DNA of 64,000 bases from Linepithema humile (GCF_040581485.1 NC_090133.1:15686001-15750000), one strand, 5' to 3'; positions 10,728-21,248 are shown, counted from the stretch's first letter. The notes: generated from the sequence alone by a model not told the origin. Numbers and translations are program-made.

Positions 10728-11755
10728 GGTGTCTGGCAATAATCGCCCCACCGGTCATATACAGGTAGAGGAGATCAAATCGAGTAGAAAAGTCCTTTAC
10801 CATTTTTTAATTTTCATAATAAGTACTGAGTAATTAACGAAAAAAGATCGGCGAATCCGCGCGAGTAAAGCGCGCGCGGTGAGAAGGACGTCCCACTGTT
10901 ACGCGATCACTAGGACACAAGGCTCTAGCGTTACGCGCCGCTCGTATGTTGCCATTGTCATTTGTAGAGCGCTCCTCCCAACGCTTCATCGCGCGCCTAG
11001 TGATCGCATAGCAGTGGGATGTCCTTCTCGCTGCGCGCGCTTTACTTGCACGGATTCACCAATCTTTTTTCGTTAATTACTTAGTACTTATTACAAAAAT
11101 CAAAAAATGGTAAAGGACTTTTCTACTCGATTTGACCTCCTCTACCTGTATATGACCGGTGGGGCAATTATTGCCAGACACCCTGTATATATATATATAT
11201 AAATTAAAGAAATATGCAGAAAGCTACATAAATCGAAATTACCTATATGAGTCAGGTGTTGCCATTGTCCACAGTGCTACTAATAATTGTACGTCCGGAG
11301 ATATTGTGCACCGTCCGTATCTATTAGACTGTTTTTCTAAATTGGGTTTTATTAAATTTAATACATATGTGAATACTGCACGCGACATCCTGTAATTAAA
11401 GGTTAATTAATTTTAAATAAAATAAAATTTTCTTTAAGTATTCAAATTCTTTAAAAATTCAAGATAGTAAGATTGCTCTCATACTTTGTATAATAAATAT
11501 TTTTACTTTTAATGTATTATACATAAAGCTACACGATATATTTTATTTTCACTTATCTTACCGAAAGTGACTCTTAAATTCCATATCTGAATATTCATTC
11601 ACTGTATTCATGTAATTTTTTACACGAGGTCGAATTTGAATTGGCAATGATGGCAATTTTTCTTCTTCTTCTTCGGAAAAACTATCGCTGCTGCTTTCAT
11701 TCAAAATCTCTAATGCTATTAAGCATATTGACAACTTACGTTGTTTGTCCATCAT
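9588..11755 (-). CDS. PIF/Harbinger DDE transposase (HARBI1-like)
   Basis: Four minus-strand exons, 11755-11562, 11389-11243, 10504-10237 and 10115-9588, join in frame to 378 aa. The N-terminal exons have an acidic segment and the Harbinger signature VQLLVALWTMATPDSYR. Exon 3 holds the first catalytic Asp (VIGAIDGTHIHIHKP). Exon 4 holds the second (HLIGDAAYTL) and the Glu (RVMIERAIGLLKGRFRSL), so the DDE triad is complete. It would cut and rejoin DNA at the 11-bp ends of this element. Intron 2 holds a nested palindromic element and TA repeats. The first exon starts at the ATG pair 11755/11752. I see no disabling change, so this may be an intact transposase. Confidence 0.85.
10662..10724. repeat. 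(TA)n microsatellite
   Basis: About 30 TA dinucleotides directly flanking the nested palindromic element at 10725. The TA target site probably lay within this array. Confidence 0.95.
10725..11185. mobile_element. 461-bp palindromic element, CAGGGTGTC ends
   Basis: Terminal inverted repeats of about 190 bp begin CAGGGTGTCTGGCAATAATC. The flanking dinucleotide is TA on both sides, suggesting a Tc1/mariner-type TA target. The interior encodes nothing convincing. It lies in intron 2 of the Harbinger transposase gene. Confidence 0.85.
11203..11240 (+). repeat. Inverted copy of a transposase exon fragment
   Basis: About 38 bp around AAAGAAATATGCAGAAAGC match, in opposite orientation, the exon 3 segment near 10260-10300 (codons for KKHAESYINR). 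The copy sits just inside intron 2, immediately after the exon 2 donor. A transcript would be able to form a local exon-intron hairpin. Confidence 0.7.
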
Positions 11756-11852
11756 GTCTATAACAATTATATTTATTATATTAATTATTAGGGTTATCAT
11801 ATGACCTTCATGAAATCACTTATAAAATACTAACTTTTTTCTATTTCTTATA

Positions 11853-12786
11853 CAGGGTGTCCCAGACTTACCGAATAACCGGTTTAGGGTAGACTCCTGA
11901 GGTTGTTCTGAGACGAAAGTTCTTTTGGCAAAATGTCGAGGGTGTCGTAATTTCGGCGTTATGAAGGGTAAAAGTTTCCCAATCGATGCGCTGAATTTTC
12001 CCGCGCTCAGGGACATCGCACATCAAAAGAGCCCCGTGCATCGCGCAACGATTGACTCGATCGAGCGCATTCCTCGCGATTGTTCACGCATTCACTGTTC
12101 ACTGTTTCACAGTACTCCACAGGAAAAGTGGAGTCAGATCCGCCGGAGACCTCGCCGGCCAGTGCACGGGCGCACTCCGCGTAAGATTTATCTATCCGCG
12201 TATCTCGCGTTTAACACGCGACGCGTTTTCGCGCACGTGTGTGGCGAGGCTATCGTCGCGTCACTTTTCGACACTTTCTTCGCGACATTGACATTCGTAT
12301 GACCGACAAAAAAGGACAGACTGATCGCTCACCGAATTGCACAAAATCACGACACGCGCGCGGAACTGTCAAGCACTAGCGTGAAGCATCGTGCGCTCCC
12401 GCGATAGAAAATCGATATGAGCACTGCGAGGTATGACCTACCGCGCCTTACGTCAATACGGAGCAATCAATGTGCACTGGCCGGCGAGGTCTCCGGCGGA
12501 TCTGACTCCATTTTTCTTGTGGAGTACTGTGAAACAGTGAACAGTGAATGCGTGAACAATCGCGAGAAACGCGCTCGATCGAAACAATCGTTGCGCGATG
12601 CACGGGGCTCCTTTGATGTGCGATGTCCCTGAGCGCGGGAAAATTCAGCGCATCGATTGGAGAACTTTTGCTCTTTATAACGCCGAAATTACGACACCCT
12701 CGACATTTTGCCAAAGGAACTTTCGTCTCAGAACAACGTCAGGAGTCTACCCTGAATCGGTTATTCGGTAAGTCTGGGACACCCTG
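11853..12786. mobile_element. 934-bp palindromic element, CAGGGTGTCCCAG ends, TA target
   Basis: Terminal inverted repeats of about 310 bp start CAGGGTGTCCCAGACTTACC, flanked by TA on both sides. The inner 300 bp are unique. Open frames up to 125 aa appear in both arms and are shadows of the repeat. It shares the CAGGGTGTC head with the 10725-11185 element but not the rest. A non-autonomous DNA transposon is likely. Confidence 0.85.
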
Positions 12787-12927
12787 TATATACTAAGTGA
12801 ATATATACTAACATGATAAACAATACACGTTTTGATCATGTCAAACGTTAACTCTAAATAATTATCATTATTCGTTAATAATTGCGCGTTAACCTTATCT
12901 TAGATAATGACACTTGTTTTTATTCAC

Positions 12928-13013
12928 AGTCCACTGCATACTGTTCCGAAATGTTACGGCATACTGTTACTGGCAGTACCAAAGTAATTTCGGAACGGCC
13001 GCGGCAGTGGACT
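12928..13013. repeat. Subterminal stem of the Harbinger right end
   Basis: GTCCACTGC...GCAGTGGAC and GTTCCGAAAT...ATTTCGGAAC form an interrupted hairpin near the right end of the element. A looser counterpart (TGTTCCGATATACACTG...) occurs near the left end at 2616-2670. Possibly transposase or Myb protein binding sites. Confidence 0.45.
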
Positions 13014-13064
13014 ATCATGACGTCATGTTGGTAGCACCGGCAGTAAAAAGGGAACACACCCCTA

Positions 13065-13625
13065 GGCTCTCCAAATCGTTGCCACAGTCGCATCGCGCAT
13101 GCTCAATGTATTTCTTTCTGGCCAGAGATTCATTCAAATTGAAGTGATTTGCTCTTATCCTGTTTACCAGTGTTACGAAGTATCTTTCCATATTTATTTT
13201 ATTAAACCACGGTTTGGTTTTTTTCCTATTGTAGAAGTTTTGGAAATAGAAACTTCCTTTATATTGGGCTTTTTTAATAATTGTATCTTGGGTCATGTTC
13301 CACGTCTCTTTCTTAAAGACAAATCTAAAGTTCCAAACCGGAATTTCAATTGTTTTATTTTCTTCTTCAGTTGTGGCTTCTTTCTCAGTAAATGCAAAGT
13401 AACAGTAACGTAAGTAACGCAGTAACATTAATGTTATAATTTCTCACTCAACAATATAATTGTTACGTACAAGACATGTTGTATTGCAGTTACATTGTTG
13501 AGTAGGAAATTATAACATTGACGTTATATTACTGTTAGCTTGTGTTTACTGGGTCAGCTAGCCGGTCTGCCCACTCGTTTCCTTCTATGCCTACATGACT
13601 TGGGATGCTCGGCAAGCCTCTTCAT
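13065..13625 (-). pseudogene. LINE ORF2 fragment: RNase H and C-terminal part
   Basis: Minus-strand translation at 13625-13560 gives the LINE RNase H signature PSHVGIEGNEWADRLA. After the MITE at 13386-13551 the frame continues as a LINE C-terminal region (WFNKINMERYFVTLVNRIRA, then HFNLNESLARKKYIEHARC). It ends at the CTA target of the Harbinger element and resumes at 2606. This is an R1/Jockey/I-like non-LTR retrotransposon, 5'-truncated, with two later insertions. The 137-aa open frame starting at 13428 is part MITE. Confidence 0.75.
13386..13551. mobile_element. 166-bp palindromic MITE, copy 1
   Basis: Inverted ends CAGTAAATGCAAAGTAACAG and CTGTTAGCTTGTGTTTACTG, with internal complementary arms around TTGTTGAGTAGGAAATTATAAC. 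A related copy lies at about 15209-15366. It splits the LINE RNase H/C-terminal region. Confidence 0.75.
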
Positions 13626-14224
13626 TTTGACATCTAATTATTATTGTAGATAAGGTTTTGATTAAAAGAAAGAAATTTTTCAACAAATATTTAAAACAAT
13701 AGATTTTGATGGTAAAATTTAATGGATAAATCAAATAAATACTTATACTTTTACAAAATCATTAAATTAATGCAGTTGATATTATGTTACAGGATCATGC
13801 AGATCTTTGTGAATATTTTTGGAGAAAATACCATCACTGTCGAGGTTGAGGAATCCGATACAATAGAAATCGTGAAGGAAGAAATTTACTTTATAGTAGG
13901 TAAGAAAATGTTTAATATAAATATCTACTTTAATCTACTTTTGAGAAGAGAGAAAGAAAGAGAGAGTAGTTATATGTTACATATATAACTATATGTTAAA
14001 CTTATAAATGAGGTTTGTTATTAGATTTGTTATTAGAATAAAAGAATAAAATTGCATAATCTAATTTTGCACATTTAAAATATATTTTACAAAAGTTTTA
14101 TAATTTTTTATTATTTTTATGTAAAAGAAACATTAATTATCTCGAGTTTTATATTTTTTTAATTAAAAAAATGACTTATACTAGTCTAAATATCTATTGA
14201 TAAAATCATGATAAAATCTATATA

Positions 14225-14495
14225 CAGGGTGTTTCATACTGAACGCATTATATGATAATGGCACATTCATGAGATTTTGGGATGAAAATCCTAACATTGA
14301 AATGTCGAGGCTATAAATAGTTTTTAAATGGGAAGCATTTAAAGTTGATTAATCAAGTTGCTTCAAATTCGCGCGCTCAGGTATAGTATATCACATAGAA
14401 ATGAGAATATCTTCAGATCAATTTGCAGATTGATCTAAAGATATCTTCATTACTATAGGATATGTCATGCCAGACCCTCGATGCGGGACAGTCTG
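14225..14495. mobile_element. Small element with CAGGGTGTTTCATACTG left end
   Basis: Begins CAGGGTGTTTCA after TA, and ends ...GACAGTCTG before TA. The end match is weak (CAG..TGT), so it may be a truncated member of the CAGGGTGT family. No coding capacity. Confidence 0.35.
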
Positions 14496-14866
14496 TATAA
14501 TAACCCACATAGCACGTAATGTTGCAGCAATATTGCAGCAATATTATTTTTCCATTGCAATATTACCATGAAATATAGCAGAAATATTGATTAAATATTA
14601 TTGAGATGTCACAGCAATATTAAAATGTCCGCGAAGATTAATCGCAGTAATATTGTAGTCATATATCACAATTATATTACTGTAATATTAATGAATATTT
14701 CTGTAATATTTATGTGATATTAAATATAGCAAGGAATTAAATAATAAAATTATTTTAATACACAATAATACTTTATATATTAAAATATGTTACGTACAAT
14801 GTTAGTACAAACTGAATGGCATATAATATATATATGGTTACAATAAGTTTTCCGTTTGTAAATTTT

Positions 14867-17800
14867 TTAATCTTCACTTTCATTTCCTGAAAGTGCAAGA
14901 ATATCGTCGGTGTCTTTTGATTTTACATTTTCCTTTTCTATATTCTTGCTTTTTTCTTCCTTTATTCTAAAAATTTTATATATATATATTTATGTTTGTG
15001 CAATAAAATTTAATTTAATTATTGTAAGTGATATTTTAAAAAACTGTACTTACTTTTCTCGAGCCTGACGAGTAGGTGCATTAGCAAGCCAAAATCCTAT
15101 TTTTTTAATGATGTAGTCCTCTGTTACATCAAATTTATGACGATAAACGGCACCTAAAATATTAAATTTCTATTATTATTTTCAATTATCTTTAACAATA
15201 TAAACTTACGCAAACACAAAATAATAGTAACATAACATTATTGTTATAATTTCCCACTCAAAAATGTAACTGCAAGTAACATTGCCTTGTATGTAATAGT
15301 TACACTGTTGAGTGTTGAAAAATTATTACACAATAATGTTATGTTACTATTACTTTGTGTTTGCTGGGAATTTATTATAATTTTACAAAATTTACCCAAA
15401 ACGCATTTACATAAAACTAAATTATAAAACGGTTTCTTTTTCTGTTTTCCAAGATAACTGTAACTACATGCTAGAGAGTTAGTAAAAATTTGCCTCATTA
15501 TTTTGTTCACAACTTCGTCAACATTTTTTCCTCCTCGATAATATAATTTAGTCACCTGTAATAATTATTACAAATAAATAAATAATATATTATTTTATTT
15601 ATAATAAGCAATATGTTTATGATAACATATGCAATATATATTTATGATAAAATAGTAAGTCGTTATCATTATTTAGTATGTATTCAATAAGCGTAAATAG
15701 AAATCAAATTTACATATTAATCATTTTCATTTTTCATTCATGAAAACATTCATTTTTTAAAAAGAAAGATACTGATTACTCTGCATAGAAAATTTAACAC
15801 ACATGCACAAGCATTATGAACAAATTAATTGCAATATATTTATTACTACAGAAAATATCAATTTATATATATATACCTTGCATTGCAGATGAATTGTCAG
15901 GAAAAGAAATTGTCTACTTTAAAAAGTGGATTATTTGTAATATATAATATATATTATTAATATATATATATTATTTGTTAAAGCAAAAGAGTTTATATCT
16001 AATTTTTTGTACTGTAGTAATATTTCTACTTATTTTATAAAATTTTTCAACATTTACTATTTCTTGATAGAATTATATATTATAATTATATGTAGTAATA
16101 ATATTATTGTATAATAATATGTATATGTAATAATAATAATGTTGAATGCATTTTATTTTATTAATGTAATTAAAAAAATGATTTTGAAAGACTTTTAAAC
16201 TAAACTTTTAAGTTTTAAAAAAATTGTTTAATAAGTTGTAAAATTGCAAAAATATGTGTACCACTTGATTATAAAATTCCTTATTTTTTAATTTTTCTTC
16301 GAAGTTTTTCAGTTGTTCTGCATCTTCAATTGGAAGTAAAGAAGCAATATTATCATCATCTTCACTCTTGTTATTAACTGTAGCATTATCTATATATCCT
16401 GATTTATCCAGACTATTGATAGATTTTAGTAGATCATTAATTTTTGTAAGAACAACATTTTCCTTCTTTATAGATAATTTTTGTAATTCTATAAATATTT
16501 GCAACATTAAAAACAATTAAATATTAAAAAACAATCTTTTAAACTTCCATTTTATGGCTTACCAATTAAATAATCTATTTTTTCATTAGTTGTTAAAAAT
16601 GTATGATCTATATTTCTTGAAGTTTCTCTTATGCAACATGTTTTCTGAGAAGTATTCTTCTCTTGTACAATTGAGGTGTCAACATTATATTTTGTCAACA
16701 TTGCGTTATCTATGAAAATAAAAAAAATTAATTATTGGGTTGGCAAGAAAGTCGTTTTTTCCTTTATTTAAATGAAAGGCGACAACAAAAACTTATTACG
16801 ACATGACTTTCTTGCCAACCCAATATTTACATTAATATTTTAACAATTACCCAGATAACAAAATGTCTGCACAATGCTTTCACAGTGCGCGCGTGCGGAT
16901 TGTTCGCCCTTCGACTAATGTGCTTTAAAAAGCTTTTAAATTTTACGCTCAATAGAGAACCAAAGATTATTACTTAATATTTTAATAATCTTATTAAGTT
17001 TGTTCTTTTTAGCTAAAATAGCTACACTAGTTCAAAGTTTATCTTTTTCTCTCCACATTGGAAATGAAAGGAGAAAGATAAACTCTGAACTGATGCAGCT
17101 AGTTTAGCTAAAAAGAACAGACTTATTATTAAGTGTACAAATAAGTTCTTGGTTTTTTTTAGATTATATTTATTAATATAAAAGAAATGGTACACTCAAT
17201 TTTAATCGAAATAATATCCTTTTGAATTGATTACTTTTTGCCATCTCTCAGGTAAGGTGCCAATCTCTCGACGAAAAAATGCTTCGCCTTTTAAAGTAAT
17301 CATTGATCCAATTTTTGACTTCTATTTCATTCCAAAAGCGGATATCCAAAAAGTCGTGCTCCATGGATTAAAAGAAGTAAAAATCCGAAGATGCGATGTC
17401 CGGAGAACAGATTAAATACAAAATAGATAAAGGAAAAAAAAACGCCGAAGTCTTCCCCATGATAATGAGAAGCTGCTGTTAAATAAGCATTTCTTGATGT
17501 TGAATGAAAAATCTTATTGCAGCCTATTCTTCGAACATCGCATCATTGGATTTTCACTTCTTCTGGTTTATGCATGATCTTTTGGATACGTGCTTCTGAA
17601 ATAAAGCAGAAATCAAAAATTGAATCATTTTAAAAGTAATTGATTTGAAATCATTTCGATTAAAATTAGGTATACTATTTCTTTTATATTAATAAATTTA
17701 TAAAAAAAGCTGCGAGATCTTGTTTATACACGTAATATTCACGCGTGAGAGGAATATAAACTCGCACAAATTATCTGGGCATTTATTTTCGTGAGAATAT

Positions 17801-18721
17801 TTTCCTTCCTCATACATAATTTTTGTAGAAATATTTAAAAATTAAAAATTTTTAATTTCCATTATTTGTAAATCACTTTTATGCATGACTTACCAATTAC
17901 GTCAACAATTTTTTCATTACTTGTGTGATCTACATCTATATCTGTAGAAGTATCTTTAATGGTGAATGTTTTCATAAAAGTATTTTTCTTTTGTACAATT
18001 GATGTATCATCATCATGTACAATTGATGTATCACCATCATGTTTTTCAATTGAATTATCTATAATAGAAACAAGAAAAGAAATTATGTTATATTCAAGCA
18101 AATAATATGTATATCACAAATTAATGGAGCGTTTAAGAAGTACATTGACTGAAGTATATTACTTGCTATGCAATTTGTAAATATATATATAATTACCATT
18201 TTCCATACTAATAAGTGGTAATTTGGATGTTGAAGGAAATTCTGGATATTGGATGTTGGAATTCATTGTTTTTTTCATACTACTTTTAATTCTGTTTGAT
18301 CTTTTTCTTGGAGGATATTCTTCATTGTCAGAATCCTCACTTGATAACATACGACGTGCACGACGTTTTCTAGTCTTTTTTGCATTTTCTGAATCACTAA
18401 TATCAGTCAGCTGTTCTGCTAAGGACACTTTTTTCATAGCATTATCATAATCAGCTGTAATAAAACAAGTATTTTTATCACTTATATAACATATATTATT
18501 AATTGAACATATAAAACCTATATTATTATTTTACATGCAGTTCCAAAAATTCTTATGACACTTAAAAATTCCCAATTTTCATCAGGTTCTTCTCTCCTAG
18601 AGATAGCTTTCAAAGTTTTTCTTTCATCAAATGGAGGCCATTTAGCTTTTTTCTTGTCTGTGCTTAACCAAATAGTTGGAATAGCAAATATTCCATCATT
18701 AAATTCAACGATTGAATACAT
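14867..18721 (-). CDS. DUF4806-type transposon-borne protein, copy A
   Basis: Eight minus-strand exons join in one frame: 18721-18535, 18454-18197, 18058-17894, 16709-16563, 16488-16262, 15555-15396, 15153-15054 and 14966-14867, giving 447 aa. The N-terminal module (MYSIVEFNDGIFAIPTIWLS, then WPPFDERKTLKAISRREEP) is the one that commonly precedes DUF4806 in insect proteins. A basic, Ser-rich nuclear-type linker follows (KKTRKRRARRMLSSEDSDNE), then two similar acidic exons (DTSIVQKKNTF and DTSIVQEKNTS). The DUF4806-like domain begins IASLLPIEDAEQLKNFEEKL and ends with ANAPTRQARE. Its function is unknown. All splice sites fit GT/AG, so the gene looks intact despite MITEs in four introns. Confidence 0.75.
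15209..15366. mobile_element. Palindromic MITE, copy 2 of the 13386 family
   Basis: Ends GCAAACACAAAATAATAG and CTATTACTTTGTGTTTGC, with internal arms around ACACTGTTGAGTG. It lies in an intron of the DUF4806-type gene. Same layout and internal words as 13386-13551. Confidence 0.7.
16735..16823. mobile_element. 89-bp mini-mariner, TA target
   Basis: Terminal repeats TTGGGTTGGCAAGAAAGTCG and the reverse complement, flanked by TA (16733-16734 and 16824-16825). The head TTGGGTTGGCAA is typical of mariner-family ends. Confidence 0.85.
16997..17123. mobile_element. About 125-bp palindromic MITE, GTTCTTTTTAGCTAAA family, copy 1
   Basis: Arms TTCTTTTTAGCTAAA...TTTAGCTAAAAAGAA around AAAGTTTATCTTTTTCTCTC. 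A clear second copy is at 62035-62155. Confidence 0.8.
17169..17697 (-). mobile_element. Internally deleted, decayed mariner
   Basis: Inverted ends TTTATTAATATAAAAGAAAT / ATTTCTTTTATATTAATAAA. Minus-strand translation next to the left end gives a mariner C-terminus (EIGTLPERWQKVINSKGYYF then stop). The rest is too decayed to translate. Located in an intron of the DUF4806-type gene. Confidence 0.7.
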
Positions 18722-18811
18722 GTTCTAATTTTATTTTCAACTATTGTGAAAAGAGAATCTGAAAAAAATGACAGAAATAAAGAGTTCATTAAAAATATAC
18801 ATATATTACTA

Positions 18812-18819
<8 letters not shown>

Positions 18820-18865
<46 letters not shown>

Positions 18866-18866
18866 A

Positions 18867-18922
<56 letters not shown>
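18820..18922. repeat. (TA)n microsatellite, interrupted
   Basis: Two long TA/TATATA runs separated by AGTAATATATGTG. The 68-aa open frame across it is a by-product of the repeat. Confidence 0.95.
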
Positions 18923-18926
<4 letters not shown>

Positions 18927-19311
18927 TGGTTTCTTGGGAACTGAAGCACTAGAAAAATGAAAAATTATGCATTATTAAAAAAGATATTTATGCTTATTAT
19001 AACCCCAATAGCGTGTTATTACAATTTAATCGAGAGTCAGTTAGTAATAATACAAGAGGCAACAAGTTTGGTAAAACACGGCAAAGATAAATATATGACC
19101 TAAAATAAACCGATATTTTAGGAAACTGAAATCATGAAATTTCTGAATGTATGTACACATATACATTATATAATTTATATCTGTACCTTTTTGGAACTCA
19201 GCACTAGATTAAGTATATAATTCATTAGTATCAAAGTTATTAAATCTTGACACTATCACATGAAAAACAATCTGCGCACATTACATTATGCACACTATGC
19301 ATTCCGATCCG

Positions 19312-19390
19312 ATATAAGGTTATCGCACACAAAATAACACAATTGCATATATATAACATAAGACTATCTCGACCAAGGAGCATCTAATGT
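19312..19390. repeat. Partial MITE of the 40513 family
   Basis: Contains AAGGTTATCGCACACAAAAT and AAGACTATCTCGACCAA, matching the left arm of the palindromic MITE at 40513-40678 with about 10-15 percent divergence. The right arm is missing or too diverged. Flanking 18953-19311 and 19391-19576 hold nothing else recognisable. Confidence 0.55.
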
Positions 19391-19534
19391 AAAGGCGCTA
19401 TAAAGACGCACTTACTTAAACATAACGTGCGCGTGTCTTTCACGTAATATCAGTGTCAGGATTTAATAAATAACTTGGCACCAATAAATTATATACTTAA
19501 TCTAGTGCAGAATTTCAAAAAGGTACGAATATAA

Positions 19535-19571
<37 letters not shown>

Positions 19572-19576
19572 TAGAC

Positions 19577-20292
19577 CAGTGCTCGGAATTAGTCTGAACA
19601 TTTCAGCCGATTTCCGTGGTATACGCCTCCTTTCCTCTTCTTACCGCGCGCGCCGCAGCCGCTAGGGCCAGCGCCGCCGAGCGTTAGGAGCGACACTATC
19701 TGATTATGAGTGGGTTCTTCTCCCTATTTATTAAAATTTAAAAAAATGTATTAAAATTTATTAAAAATAAATTTTTTATTTTTAAATTTATTAAGTAGAA
19801 ATATTTCAATAGATTTCTATGTCACCCATGAGGTACTAATACTGACACGTTTTTCAAAAAGTGGTTTTTATCTACATTATTGCATCAATTGTTCATTCTC
19901 ATAAAAGGCCAAGAAAATCTAATTAAGAAAATCTCTTTTATATATATTTTTTTTTAAATTAAGAATTTATTTTTATCTTTAGTGGAATAGGTCTACGGGG
20001 GAAACCACTTAAAAAAAAACGCGTCAGCATTAGTATCTCATGGGTGACGTCAAAATCTATTGAAATATTTACACTTAATAAATTTAAAAATAAAAAATTT
20101 ATTTTTAATAAATTTTAATACATTTTTTTAAATTTTAATAAATAGGGAGAAGAACCCACTCACAATCAGATAGTGTCGCTCCTAACGCTCGGCGGCGCTG
20201 GCCCTAGCGGCTGCGGCGCGCGCGGTAAGGAGAGGAAAAGAGGCGTATACCACGGAAATCGGCTGAAATGTTCAGACTAATTCCGAGCACTG
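19577..20292. mobile_element. 716-bp hAT-type MITE with 8-bp target duplication
   Basis: Terminal inverted repeats of about 300 bp start CAGTGCTCGGAATTAGTCTG. The 8-mer CACTAGAC flanks both sides exactly (19569-19576 and 20293-20300). An 8-bp duplication with a CAGTG head fits the hAT superfamily. The interior is non-coding. Confidence 0.9.
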
Positions 20293-20310
20293 CACTAGAC
20301 ATTCATCAAC

Positions 20311-20562
20311 ATGTCATCTAGTGAAGAAACAGATGGCGAAATTGTGTGGGCAGATTACACAGATAGACACAAACGTCGTTTAGCACATAAAAGAAGTTTA
20401 AATGAATTTACAAAAATATATAAAAAGGTTAAACGAAATAGAGTTTATAATATAGCAAATAATAATGACGGTCAAATAGACTTTTCTTATATCAAATATA
20501 TTGATACATATATATTATATGATATATATAATATATATGTATCAATATATTTGATATTTTAA
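20311..20562 (+). CDS. Short acidic-basic ORF of unknown role
   Basis: An 83-codon frame of which the first 50 or so look protein-like (MSSSEETDGEIVWADYTDRH, then a Lys/Arg-rich helix). The rest reads through TA-rich sequence. A splice donor (GGTCAAAT) lies near 20468. It starts 11 nt after the hAT MITE and lies near the right end of the CCCACATAG element, so it may be the first exon of a lost second gene. No family recognised. Confidence 0.3.
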   Translation: MSSSEETDGEIVWADYTDRHKRRLAHKRSLNEFTKIYKKVKRNRVYNIANNNDGQIDFSYIKYIDTYILYDIYNIYVSIYLIF

Positions 20563-21104
20563 TAACGTCTCAATAACATCACTCTAATTATATGTATTAT
20601 TTATTATCTTGCAACAATATATTACAATATTACTGTAATATTTCAATGTTATTTATCAACATGTAATATATCAGTAATATTTCTGTAATATAGTACGATA
20701 ATGCGTAATATTTCTGGTATATTGCAATATTATTGAAATATTTACGTAATATTTCGTGCTATGTGGGAATATATACATGTTTATTGAGGTTGATGTTAAT
20801 TACTTTGAAATAACAAAAAACATTTTATTGTTTTAGGAATTCTTCCGCCTATACAAAGTTTGACTTATGGGTGTTATAAAGAAATGGAAGACCAAAGGAC
20901 TTTGTCAGATTATAATATTCAAACAAAATGTACGTTCTTCTTGGATTTTGTTCACGGGGTATCAGAATACTCAAAGACGCAGCTGAGAAAGTCGGTTAAA
21001 CAACCCAGAAAACATTTTGCGCGTAAATATCTAGCAAGTCGCGCACAAATATGGCTCATATTGCGCAAGCAAAACCCTATTCCAGTGCGTCGTCATAGCG
21101 GTAG

Positions 21105-21248
21105 CAAAACGCTAGCACACTGCGTTCAATCTCAATAAGCGGTATGCACGCAAAACGCTAGCACACTTTGCGCACGATCTCAATAAGCGATATGTACGCA
21201 AAACGCTAGCACACTTTTGCGCGCAATCTCAATAAGCGATACGTACGC
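21105..21248. repeat. About 48-bp tandem repeat x 3 near the element end
   Basis: Three units with the core CAAAACGCTAGCACACT...ATCTCAATAAGCG, 46-49 bp each, about 100 bp inside the left end of the 21004-31999 element. The word TTGCGCGCAA recurs here and at the right end (31950-31990), so these are candidate transposase binding sites. Confidence 0.8.

Larger units (their letters stand above)
2610..13061. mobile_element. PIF/Harbinger transposon, 10,452 bp, CTA target duplication
   Basis: The ends are GGGTGTGTTCC and its exact reverse complement, flanked by CTA at 2607-2609 and 13062-13064. Removing it rejoins a LINE reading frame (ESL before it, EHVIWRC after it, minus strand), which fixes the boundaries to the base. 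Inside are a Myb/SANT-type gene (+, 7420-8917) and a DDE transposase gene (-, 11755-9588), the usual Harbinger pair in convergent orientation. Unusual additions are a third gene (polyQ/RGG), two 1127-bp inverted arms and two nested palindromic elements. CTA differs from the usual TTA/TAA target but keeps the three-base length. Confidence 0.85.
14504..20767. mobile_element. CCCACATAGCAC element, 6264 bp, AA target duplication
   Basis: The left end CCCACATAGCACG and right end CGTGCTATGTGGG are inverted and flanked by AA on both sides. About 200 bp inside each end are dense with AATATTGC/GCAATATT-type short inverted repeats, i.e. subterminal binding-site-like arrays. It carries a minus-strand DUF4806-type gene but no transposase, so it is probably a non-autonomous relative of the 21004-31999 element. 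It lies in the intron of the ubiquitin-like gene and contains at least five nested repeats. Confidence 0.7.
13797..21138 (+). pseudogene. Diverged ubiquitin-like gene, two exons, TE-filled intron
   Basis: Exon 1 (coding 13797-13899, after an acceptor at 13792) reads like ubiquitin residues 1-34 with changes (MQIFVNIFGENTITVEVEES). Exon 2 (from 20837) reads like residues 35 onward, including DQRTLSDYNIQTKC where ubiquitin has DGRTLSDYNIQKES. The intron is in phase 1 of codon 35, and splice signals GTAAGA and TTTTAG are intact. The C-terminal LRLRGG is not conserved (VHGV here), and Lys48 is replaced. The intron holds a 6.3-kb transposon, and a second transposon starts at 21004, about 45 nt after the ubiquitin C-terminus, so the last codons to 21138 come from that element. 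Most likely a decayed ubiquitin or ubiquitin-fusion gene; a diverged functional ubiquitin-fold protein is less likely. Confidence 0.7.

Noticed and set aside
16850..17777. Element bounded by CCCAGATAAC and TTATCTGGG
   Set aside because: Ends look like the CCCA family, but the flanking bases do not match and the interior is two other repeats, so a single element is not supported.
21105..21248. Regular direct repeats resembling a CRISPR-like array
   Set aside because: Only three units without unique spacers, in a eukaryotic transposon end; simple tandem repeat.
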